Notes under the pieces: model-generated
Databases searched by the model: none
Told to the model about the DNA's origin: nothing
The model's input: the letters and a program-made list of their open reading frames with translations, nothing else
In this document: piece by piece, positions 53,661 through 63,207 of the stretch
How the letters are laid out: each line of letters starts with the position of its first letter
How positions within the stretch are numbered: the first letter of the stretch is position 1
Source of the DNA: Hoplostethus atlanticus
Lineage: Eukaryota > Chordata > Actinopteri > Trachichthyiformes > Trachichthyidae
Direction: 5' to 3'
Length of the DNA stretch: 64,000 bases
Assembly (NCBI GenBank): GCA_034670405.1
Contig: JAXDDX010000055.1
Location: 2,496,501 to 2,560,500 of the forward strand
Translations under genes and position numbers: made by a program

Positions 53661-55104
53661 CTAGAGGACACAGCACACAGCACAGATATTGTTCTTCTGT
53701 TGCTTCACCTTGGTCTTTTCAAAGGCTTTACTCTGGAGAGAAAAAAAGACACACAAGCAGAAGACATCAGGGCCAGAAATTCACAGAGATGACACAGCGT
53801 GATAATTTGGGTTGTTGACCCAAAGACATGATAGATTATAACACAGGAGCAGAAACTGTTGTTTTCTCTCTACAAAGACACTCGAATGCCAGTTTGTGAT
53901 CCCTGTGTACCCCTAACCCTGCGTCCCCAATGCGAGCAATGCGATCAACAAGTCATCAGAAGTCGTTGCCTGGACGGTCAACAAGTTTGTCGGACAAGAA
54001 AAGTTGGCCACAACTGAACTTTTCGTTGTCATCGGCCGTCAACAGCTTTCTGTGCTTCCTTGTTTCCCTACCGCTGTAATTTTGTTTCATGAACAGAAGT
54101 TCTGCCTGGCAAGTACAAAAAGGACCAGAAGTTGTTACAGCCAGTCAAAATTCCCACTTCTCTAAAACTTTTATCTGAAAGACTACAGGAATAAACGTCT
54201 CAAAACCAATGATTGGAGACCGGTTGCATCCATGGTTGGGTCGATGGTAATCTCTGAAGTCATTTGACATTTTTCCTTTTTCTTTTTGGTTAGTGCTACC
54301 TGATTAGTGCCTGCTAGCAACGTTATGAAAGGAAATACCAATGCAGCAAAAAATATCTGATTTATATAAATACATAGCTTATTTTTCTGAAAACTCTGTA
54401 GTTGCATGAGATCACTACGTAGAATTGTAGCGATCGGAGCCTCTCGCACCACCTGGTCAGGATAGAGTGACCCATTGACCAAGTTGTACCCCTAGGAACC
54501 ATGGGATGAATTCCAGAGCTGCTTTCTTAGTTTCTCCCAGTGACCCTCTCAGATCAGCAAGTCCTCTGAGAGCTGGTCAACAGTGTGCTGTAACGGGCCA
54601 ACGGGGGCAACGCGGGAATGATGTGACCCACTTTCCGACCACCGGACGGACATTGGCCTCGTGGCATGTCCTGGACTCGCTGTGCCATGCCCAGGGAGAC
54701 CGGGTCACTTCATTCATCTTCAAACAATAGGAAATACCTTTCTAAAAATAGCCCCATAAAACACAATCAGGATGTAAATTGTACATTTGTTTTCCTTTCC
54801 AGCTCCACCTAAGGTGTATTTATAGACCTCAATATGACATTTCCTACTTTTATTCCCTAGACTCTGCTAGACGCCTGTGGAAGGGGCCTCTGTGTGCAAT
54901 TCCCCCCGATCATTTGCCTTGTCCATTCAACCCCAGAGCGTCGAGCTGAGTGAAAATAGTTTGGTGCGACACTGAACAAATGATGTGTTTCTCTGAACTC
55001 CTCCCGCATACCTGTTCCAGCAGGTGATCAGCCCTGTTCTGCAGTTCGCCCCGTTCCTCCTCCAACTCCTCCTGGATCTGCTGCAGGCGGCTCCTCCCAT
55101 TCTC
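53661..55104 (-). pseudogene. Partial vamp5 duplicate with altered SNARE exon and new C-terminus
   Basis: Two exon equivalents keep good splice sites. Exon 2' (55012-55104) has lost 51 bases in frame, removing 17 residues from VTVIMLD to SGKL, including the zero-layer arginine. Exon 3' (53661-53732) starts SKAFEKTKVKQQK, then leaves homology at the duplication breakpoint and ends NNICAVCCVL before TAG. The transmembrane anchor is therefore replaced by a cysteine-rich tail ending in a CaaX-like CCVL. No equivalent of the initiator exon lies within the duplicated block. An in-frame ATG at 55206 could start an unspliced version of exon 2'. A broken gene is most likely, but both exons remain open. 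If transcribed, it would encode a small soluble or lipid-anchored SNARE fragment. That last point is speculation. Confidence 0.6.
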
Positions 55105-55681
55105 CTGTCCAAACAACAAGCGGTTAATGAATGAGACGTGGTGGGGATTAGGCCAGTCGCTTTGGATTTTTGTAGGTACAGAGCTTTTTGTGCTCGCATT
55201 GTTCATAGTTTCCTAGAGAGAGAGAGACAGCTGGTTGACGTTTAGACCCTGTGAAGAACTGGCTTTGCGAAAACCTGAAAAGACGTTTGATTGGTTGATT
55301 TGGTTGATGAACCAAGCAGGACATGGAGAGTAAATGAGGCCCCCAGTCCCTTTGGGCTTTTACATGCATCAAACCTTTTTTTGTGCTGAAGGTTTTTAAT
55401 TAATGAGACAAAATGGATATTAGACCAATTATTCTGGGTTTCTGCAAGCAAAAACCCTTTTTGGTGCTCAAGGTGTTTCATACTTTCCAATAGAGAGCAA
55501 GTGGGGGGTTGGAGTACTTAGAATACTTTTTTGTCGTAACTAGTAGTTTAAATTAATCATTTTTAAATTATAGTAAACTATTATTAGTTACTGTTTTAAA
55601 TTACAATGTTGTTACTTTTAATGTTGTTATTAAAAGTTCCATTTTAAGGTAGTAAACTAAATTAAATAACTAGTTACTTTT
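53693..55681. repeat. Segmental duplication, unit B
   Basis: This is a direct copy of 44926-46868. Differences include about 100 extra bases at 53918-54019, the 51-base loss in exon 2', the 6-base loss in exon 3', scattered single-base changes, and a rearranged short palindrome near 55620. Confidence 0.95.
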
Positions 55682-55686
55682 TGGTT

Positions 55687-55871
55687 GCTTTCATAGACCA
55701 CCTTTGTCAGAGTTGAGAGTTGAGAGTTCAGAGTTGTTGGAAATGTGACAAAGGTGGTCTATGAAAGCAAGAGGGTTGACTTGTTGCAAGAAGAGGATGG
55801 TGTAAACATAAATCTTTCTACCGTCCTCTTCCTGCAACAAGTGAACCCTCTTGCTATAGACTACCTTTGTC
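55687..55871. repeat. Three-armed fold-back sequence
   Basis: Arm A at 55687-55709 and arm B at 55746-55768 are perfect 23-base inverted repeats. Arm B extended to 55801 is also complementary, with few mismatches, to arm C at 55820-55871 around an 18-base loop. It starts where the vamp5 duplication ends. Confidence 0.85.
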
Positions 55872-56111
55872 CACCGTCCATTTCAGAGCGGGACTTCTCC
55901 TTGAGCTAGACTTTAGTTTTCTGGTTAAAAAAGGTCTATTTCTGTAGCGATCCTTTCAGTAATGTTGTCAGACACTTGTCAGACACACGAATAACAATCT
56001 GAGCCTGTCAGTGGCAAAATCAAGCACTTTTAGTGGACGTACTTTGACCGCGCGCCTGTGCCCCGTAGGATTACGTTGCAGCCATTGAGCCCCCGTTTCG
56101 CGACTGCCGAC

Positions 56112-56309
56112 TGACGCCGGGTTCACACCGGACGCGGAAGGGCGCCGAATGGCCGCGGCCTGCAGCGATCGTTTCAGCGCCAGGTCTAACGCCAGGGTCA
56201 CACTGGACGCGGAAAAAAAAGGAAGCGCAGCGATCGGCGCCGACCGAGCAAGAAGGAGTTTGGTTGTTCACACCGGTGCCAAACTCCGCTGGTTTTCTCA
56301 ATGTAGGGG

Positions 56310-56354
<45 letters not shown>

Positions 56355-56559
56355 GTTTAGACACAACTGAGAAATAGTTTTATTTTGGAAATTGACCGGA
56401 TGCTCGGATGTGTCTGACTTCCTGCCCAGCTTGACACATTCGCTCACGAATCGAGAAAATCTTAGACCTGACGCCGAAATGATCGCTGCAGGCTGCGGCC
56501 ATTCGAGAATTTTCGTTGCCATTCGGCGCCGTTCCGCGTCCGGTGTGAACCCGGCGTTA
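56112..56559. mobile_element. Terminal-inverted-repeat element, class uncertain
   Basis: The left end starting ACGCCGGGTTCACACCGGAC at 56114 and the right end GTCCGGTGTGAACCCGGCGT at 56539-56558 are inverted copies. The match continues through GGCGCCGAATGG and CTGCAGCGATC. The GTTCACACCGGACGCG style is seen in fish DNA transposons, possibly PIF/Harbinger. Target duplications are not obvious, and no transposase is present. Confidence 0.6.
56312..56353. repeat. (TC)n microsatellite
   Basis: A pure TC tract inside the inverted-repeat region. It mirrors the (GA)n array that starts near 56790. Confidence 0.95.
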
Positions 56560-56740
56560 GATTTTCTCCATTCGTGAGCGAATGTGTCAAGCTGGGCAGG
56601 AAGTCAGACACAGGAATGGCATAGAGCATCCGGTCAATTTCCAAAATATAACAAATTTCAAAATAAAACACCCTGATTGATGATGGCGTTGGATATCCAG
56701 TCAATATATATACATATTTCTCAGTTGTGTCTAAACTTTT
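56354..56740. repeat. Outer fold-back enclosing the transposon end
   Basis: The left arm at 56354-56462 contains GTTTAGACACAACTGAGAAA, GAAATTGACCGGATGCTC and GACTTCCTGCCCAGCTTGAC. The right arm at 56559-56740 carries these inverted (GTCAAGCTGGGCAGGAAGTC, GAGCATCCGGTCAATTTCC and TTCTCAGTTGTGTCTAAAC). The loop holds the right end of the element above. Confidence 0.85.
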
Positions 56741-56758
56741 ACCGTCTGTGTCTAAACA

Positions 56759-56935
56759 GAGAGCGAGAGAGACGAGCACACACACAAGGGGGGGGAGAGA
56801 GAGAGAGAGAGAGAGGCAGGCAGACGCAGAGAGAGAGAGAGAGGCAGGCAGGCACACGCAAAGAGAGAGAGAGAGAGAGAGAGAGGCAGGCACACGCAGA
56901 GAGAGAGAGAGCGAGCGAGCGAGAGGCAGGCACAC

Positions 56936-56986
<51 letters not shown>

Positions 56987-57323
56987 GAGAGAGAGAGGCA
57001 GGCACACGGAGAGAGAGAGAGAGAGAGAGAGAGGCAGGCACACGCAGAGAGAGAGAGAGAGCGAGCGAGTGAGCGAGAGGCAGGCACAGGCAGAGAGAGA
57101 GAGAGAGAGGCAGGCACACCAGAGAGAGAGAGAGAGAGAGGCAGGCACACGGAGAGAGAGAGAGAGAGAGAGGCAGGCACACGGAGAGAGAGAGAGAGAG
57201 CGAGCGAGCGAGCGAGAGGCAGGCACAGGCAGAGAGAGAGAGAGAGAGAGAGGCAGGCACACGGAGAGAGAGAGAGCGAGCGAGCGAGCGAGAGGCAGGC
57301 ACACGCAGAGAGAGAGAGAGAGA
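56759..57323. repeat. (GA)n minisatellite with GGCAGGCACACG cores
   Basis: Variable GA runs are separated by about 13 copies of GAGGCAGGCACACGCAGAG or close variants. Unit length is roughly 30-70 bases because the GA part varies. Some units add GAGC repeats. It is not CRISPR-like, because the spacers are pure GA. Confidence 0.95.
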
Positions 57324-60300
57324 CCTTTAACCATACCTTTATTGGCATATCATAGTATTACACAAAAACGGAAACAGTCAGAGCATCACAAATTGCAGAT
57401 AAATAAAATAAAAGGTATAAAAGACACAAAATACTGTATTGCTGTTAGCATTCCCTCATAAGACCAAACTCAAAAAGACAAGGCCAGTGACTCCTGCCCT
57501 ATGCTACATAGAACCCCTCCTTGACCCCAAGCCTCAACAAACTCATCTAACCCTGATGTCATTTTGGAATATGAAAACTCTACTCTAAGACGAGCTGCCA
57601 CAAGTCCCTTGACCATCAGCTCAGGAACAACTGAGCCCACCCGTTTTATTTTGTTCCTCCTGGTTAGCCAGATGCTCATTTTTTGTCTGACCTAAAAGGA
57701 AATTGAGCAAGCACACTCGTCTACGGTGTGCAGCATTGTATTTAGGGCCAAAGATAAATGTGACGTCATCCAGGGTTTCCCCAAAACCACTAAACCATCT
57801 CTTCAACACCGCAAACAGACCAGTGAGCCTTGGACACCTCAACCACAGATGCTCTAATGTCTCTTCAGCCTGACAGAAAGGACAGCTACTCTCTACTGTA
57901 GGATCGATGTGAGCCACATGTCTGTTTGTAGCCACGGCCCCATGGACAATCCTCCACTGGAGATCCGCAGTGCGTTTCTCTATAGGAGGCTTGTCCAGGG
58001 ATCTCCAGCTACCCCTTGGGGAAGAACCTGGTGCAAACACACCCGACCACCTCGACTCCTGCAGCCCGGCCAAAGATGGTCTATGAATGACCTTCACACT
58101 GGTGATGTACAAGTCTTTTTTTGATGTTCCCGAGAAGTCCTCTAGTTGTGGTGTCTTGAATGAGAGCAGTGACCCCACCTCATCTTGCTGCTCCTCCACT
58201 GCAGCAGAGATGGACAGAGAAGGGAAGACCAGCTGACCATCCAGGACAGCCCTCCCTCCCATTGCCCTCCTGAAGGAGCCGGGAAGTGAAGACACCACCT
58301 CGTCTATCAGTTTCTGCAGAAATCGAGTTGATTTAATCCCAGTGTCTTCACTCAGTCTTATAGCAGTTTTCCAAGCATTACCTGACCTCAGGTTGGCCAG
58401 CTTGGTAAGTCCAGTTCTAATAAATGTTCTCTGTACAGACACAGAATTCAGTATCCTCGCTGGTATGAGGGGATTATGGAACAATGGTTCCTCCTCCACC
58501 TGGCCATAGAAGCGAGCAGTATCCCTTTCAATCCTCAGGACTGTAGTCCACGCCCGTAGAACTGACTGGTAGAAAGGAGTGGTTCTGGACAGGTCAACCC
58601 CTTCCAACTTCAACAGAAAGAGATGTTTGTCATAACCTAGGTTCTTTACTCTGTGTAAGAGCAAACTTGCTGCACCTGTCCAGACTAGCCCCTCTTTGTA
58701 GAGAAGCCGTTGTGCTGTCTGTAGGCGGAAAGCGGTAATACGACTGCGAAGGTCAATCAGGCCATGTCCACCTTCAGCTACTGGCAGAGACAGAACTGCC
58801 GGCCTGGTCCAGTGCTGTCCGCTCCAGAAGAAGGTCACCAACCTCTTCTGGATTTCTTTGACCACTGTATCCGGTGGTTCCAACACGGTAAACCGATGCC
58901 ACAGCATGGAGGCAATCAGGTTATTTGCAACCAGGACTCTCCCCCTATAGGATAACTGGGGCAGGACCCAGGTCCATCGAGACAATCTGGCACTCACCTT
59001 CTCCACTATTCCCTCCCAGTTTTTCTTTTCATGCTCCTCATTGCCTAAACAAATGCCTAAACACTTCATACCGACCTGACTCCACTCTACCCCTCCTGGT
59101 AGCTCAGGTGGGTCTTTCCCCTGCCATTGCCCTACAGAGTATTCCTCACATTTTGCCCAGTTGACTTTGGCAGATGATGCCCTCTCATACAATGTCAGGT
59201 TCTGAATGAGAACTTGAACATCCTCCTGCCTTCTAATGAACACTGTTACATCATCTGCATATGCAGACAAAGCTACAGTGCTCCCCTCCTGACCACCATT
59301 TAGAGACAACCCCTGTAGGTTCTGTCTAAGTTTGCTTAATAGAGGTTCTATAGCCAGAGAGTAGAGCTGTCCTGATAACGGGCAACCTTGTCTTATGCCC
59401 CTATATACTTTAACTGGCCGACTGAGTCCACCACCCACCTTTAACATGACAGAAGCCCCTGAGTACAACAACCGGATCCAAGAAATAAAAGCTTTGCCTA
59501 CACCAAAGGTCTCAAGTGTTTTGAACAGATATTTGTGATCTACTCTATCAAACGCTTTTTCTTGGTCAATCGATAACAACCCTAAATCTTGCTTTTCAAA
59601 ATTTGATAGATCAATGATATCCCGTATTAAAAACAGGTTATCCATTATTGTCCGCTCAGGTACACAATATGTTTGATTGACATGTACAATGGTGTCCATA
59701 TAATGTTTCAGTCTATTTGAAAGACACTTAGATAGTATCTTGTAGTCTGTACAGAGCAAAGAAACTGGTCTCCAGTTCTTTAGTAGACCAAGGTCTCCTT
59801 TTTTTGGAAGCAATGACAAAACCGCTCTTGTGCAACTTAGAGGTAAAGTCCCAGATTTAAAACACTCCTTGAACACATCGTACAGGTCCGATCCAAGCAG
59901 TCCCCAGAAACGCTTATAAAATTCTGCAGGAAGTCCATCGATTCCAGGTGAGCGACCATAAGACAACTGCCGAGTTGCTGTGGACAGTTCATCAAAAGTG
60001 ATGTTGCCGTCAAGAGATGTGGCCTGTTCTGGGCTCAGCTTAGGCAGCCCTTCATGTATCTCCTTCTGGCTAGAAGAGTCACAGTCCACTGCATTAAAAA
60101 GGTCCATGTAAAAATCCATGGCTAGCTTCCTCATCTCAGCTGGGTCAGATGTTATATCCCCATTGGGAAGCTGTAGGTGGAGCATTTGATTCTGTTCTTT
60201 AGTCTTTTGTTCCAATCTAAAGAAGAAGGAACTAGGAGCGTCCATATCCCTCAGAGTGGTGATTCTGGCTCTGATTAAAGCCCCCTTGGCTTTCTCTTGG

Positions 60301-61560
60301 AGAAAAGAACCTAAAGCCCTCTTCTTCTTCTCCAGGTTCCTGTCTATCCCATGATCATTCATATGTATTGCGTTATGTTCAAGTAACCTGATTTCTTCTT
60401 CTAACCTTTCTATAGTGTTTTTTTTCTGTATCTGTTGAATGTGCCCTATACTGCTGACAAAAAATTTGTATTTGTGTTTTACCCACCTCAAACCACAGAG
60501 CTAGACTCTCAAAACTGATTTTTCTTAATCTCCATCTATCCCAAAAGACAGAAAAGAAATCACAGAAAGCCTTGTCTTGCAGTAGTCTGGTGTTAAAATG
60601 CCAATGGCAGCTTTGTCTTTTATGCATCGACAAGGCCAGGTTTACTGTAGCCATGTGGTGATCAGAGAAGCCGACAGGTGATATTTCGGCTTTCATCACC
60701 TTATTGCTGTGGTTTCTATTTACATATATTCTGTCCAATCTCGCTGCGCTGATACTATTCTCCGCTACCTTCACCCATGTATACTGTCGAACTGCGGGGT
60801 TCCTCTCTCTCCATACATCCACCAGTCTGTGTTCTCTTATTAAACTTGACAAGGATGAGGCTGACTGAGGGTGGGGCTCTTCTCCATTTCTATCAACCCT
60901 GAAGTCTGTGGTGCAGTTCCAGTCTCCTCCTAACACTAGCAGGGAGTTGCTATCATGTTGCTTTATAAAATCATTTAGTTTTTTAATAAGTCTAACACGG
61001 TCTGTGCCATGATTGTGTAGCATATATATTTATAAAAATAAAAACTGTGTCTTCAATGGTTGCCTGCACTGCTAGCACCCTGCCCTGCTCTACCTCACAT
61101 GAAGATAAAACAGTGATCTTTAGTCTCTGAGAAAACAGTATTCCTACTCCTGCGCTGATATTAGACCCATGACTAAAGAAATACTGTCCCTTCCAGCCCA
61201 TTCCCCAGTCTACCTCATTGGCCCTATCACTGTGTGTTTCCTGCAGAAAAACTATGTCAACACTCTTGTTTGTAATTACTTCCCTAAGCTGAGCCCTCTC
61301 GTTCCTATCCCTGCCTCCATTGATGTTAAGGGTTCCTATTTTTAAACTATCCATTAAAAGATAGAAAAGGAAAAGAGAGAAGACAGAAAAGTGAAGGGAC
61401 CAGTGGAAGAAGGGAACCCCCTTTGTTTTTACCCCCCTTTTTATTTCTTTTTCACAGAGGGGGGCTTTCCCTTTTCTAAGCTTGGTCGTATTTTTTTTTA
61501 ATCTATACCCCTTCTTTTTGCTCATTGTTCAAAACTTTTTCCTTTCTGATTTTAGTAACT
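57324..61560 (-). mobile_element. Tx1-clade LINE, nearly full ORF2
   Basis: This is a non-LTR retrotransposon running right to left. It has an apurinic endonuclease, a reverse transcriptase, a C-terminal zinc motif and a 3' UTR of about 300 bases. The 3' end (TATGGTTAAAGG on the - strand) joins (TC)n directly. The family resembles the Tx1 group, some of whose members insert at fixed targets. No ORF1 was recognised, and the region where it should lie is of poor quality. Confidence 0.85.
57621..61354 (-). CDS. LINE ORF2: endonuclease and reverse transcriptase (two frameshifts)
   Basis: ORF2 starts at ATG 61354 (MDSLKIGTLNINGGRDRNER). The endonuclease motifs seen are LQETHSD, GGDWNC and SDHH. 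The frame shifts near 61010, where TGTTAG ends the first piece. It shifts again in an eight-base A run near 60418-60426. The last piece (to 57621) carries the reverse transcriptase: LPKKGDLGLLKNWRPVSLL, QEKAFDRVDHKYL, GIRQGCPLSGQLYSLAIEP and the catalytic YADD in SAYADDVTVF. Near the C-terminus is a zf-RVT motif, CPFCQAEETLEHLWLRC. The total is about 1,240 codons, the usual size for Tx1 ORF2. Apart from the two single-base shifts the reading is clean, so this copy is young or the shifts are assembly errors. Confidence 0.88.
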
Positions 61561-62880
61561 GATTTTTAAACTGCTGAAAATCCGGAAAAAAAATCAGTCC
61601 CCTTCCATAGTGTGTCTGCCAAAAATTTTTGGGCCCAAAAAATCATTCACCCTTTTTTTTGGAGTACGCTGGATTTCCCCTTTTTGACAAAAAATCAGAA
61701 AAATCCCGAGAAAGCATACTACATCAAACTCCTCATCAACAAAATCAAAAACCCCTTTTTCCCCTTTCCCCTCTCCCCCCACTTTTTCCCCAACTGGGTG
61801 ACCCAACGGGCTCCCCGATTGGATGGTTTACGGAAAAAAAGCCACGTTTTCCCAATTTTGTCCTTACAGCTCTACCCGGGCCCTTTATTTCCTCCTCTTT
61901 TTCTGCCCCCCTACCACCGAGGGGGGTTTTAAGAGCCCGCAAACCCCCGGGGGGCCCCCCGGTCCCGACCCGCTCCCCCCGCTCCCCCCGGGCTGGACCC
62001 GGCCCGGTTTCCGCGGCTCCAGGGGTTTGGGGGCGGGGCGGAGAGGCCCGGGGGGGGGCCCCCTGTCTGCTGCCTGTGGGGGAAAAACGAAACGCTTGTG
62101 TCCGACGTCTTTCCCCACTCGAAAACCCTTTCGACTACCAGAACTAGCGAAGACCATGTAGTGGGCCGTTTTCATATTTCACCCCGAAAGAGATTCCAGG
62201 GTCCCGATTTTTAGAGTCCCCGGGAAAAAGAACACCTGTTGCGGGGAGACTGGAAGTGTTTCAGGGTTTTGGGAATTTTTCCTTTTCATTTCCCAAAGGG
62301 CCCCCGGGCTTGAAAGCGTGGCAAAAAATTCCCCAAAAACCGGGGTGCAGCTTTTCGCTCCAAGGGCCCCCTTAGGGATGAACGGGGGCACACCCGGAAA
62401 CCGAACCCGGGGCGGAAGGGGCCGCCACGGCCCCTACAGGGCACCCTAACATCCCAAAAAAAAAGCCCCGATTGAATTTAAATTTATTGAAAATAAAAGG
62501 GTCCTCCTGGAGGGAAAAAAAAACCACACTTTATTTCCCTGCCGACCCTAAGAAAATGTTTCCCTGACCGACCTGCGACCCACAGCCAGCAGAACTTTCC
62601 CCCAAAAGTGAACTTGGGCTCCGCATTTTCCTCAACCCCCGGAAAAGACAGGGGGGGCTTTCCCCCCCTAGGGAGAGGCCCTCCTAATACACTAACAACA
62701 ATTAACAGATCAATCAATTATCACTTACTTTACCTAGTTTAAAGAATTAAACTCCTCTTTACCTTATTGTGTTGGGGGGGAAAAAAAACAAGAAAAGCAA
62801 AATTGTTAAAGTTTTTCCAAAAGGATTTACTCCATTCAGCAGCACCACGCTCACAAATCACACCCCCCTGACCCCAGCGA
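61561..62880. other. Low-quality sequence, no supportable gene
   Basis: Homopolymers of four to nine bases are abnormally frequent, and composition swings between G/C-rich and A-rich. ORFs here are side effects. It may cover the LINE 5' end and ORF1, but nothing can be read reliably. Confidence 0.7.
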
Positions 62881-63207
62881 GTGCAGAGAGAGAGAGAGAG
62901 AGAGAAAAAAGGGGGGAGGCACACGCAAGAGAGAGAGAGGCAAAGGGACGGCAGAGAGAGGGGGAGATAGAGAAGAGAAAAGGAGAAGACGGAAAAGAGA
63001 AGGGGAGAGAGAGAGGCAGGACACGGAAGAGAAGAGGGAGAGAGAAGGGGAGGCACACGGAAGGGGAGAGAGAGAGCGAGGGGAGCGAGCGAAGGGAGGC
63101 ACAGGCAGAGAGAGAAGAAGAGAGAGGCAATGCACACGGAGGGGAGAGAGAGGGGGGCGAGCGAAACGACGAGAGGGGAAAGGGACACGCAGAGAGAGAG
63201 AGAGAGA
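62881..63207. repeat. Corrupted (GA)n minisatellite, second array
   Basis: GA runs alternate with GAGGCACACGCAAGAG, GGAGGCACAGGCAGAG and similar blocks. These are recognisable versions of the array at 56759-57323 with added G and A bases. Confidence 0.8.

Noticed and set aside
56811-57310. CRISPR-like regular spacing of GGCAGGCACACG cores
   Set aside because: The intervals are GA microsatellite of variable length, not unique spacers, and the genome is eukaryotic.
56462-57334. Long Ser/Leu-rich frames (and Arg/Glu-rich frames on the other strand)
   Set aside because: They are translations of the (GA)n minisatellite, open because the repeat lacks stops.
61594-62175. Several Pro- and Gly-rich frames
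   Set aside because: They lie in corrupted, homopolymer-rich sequence and show no domain or consistent frame.
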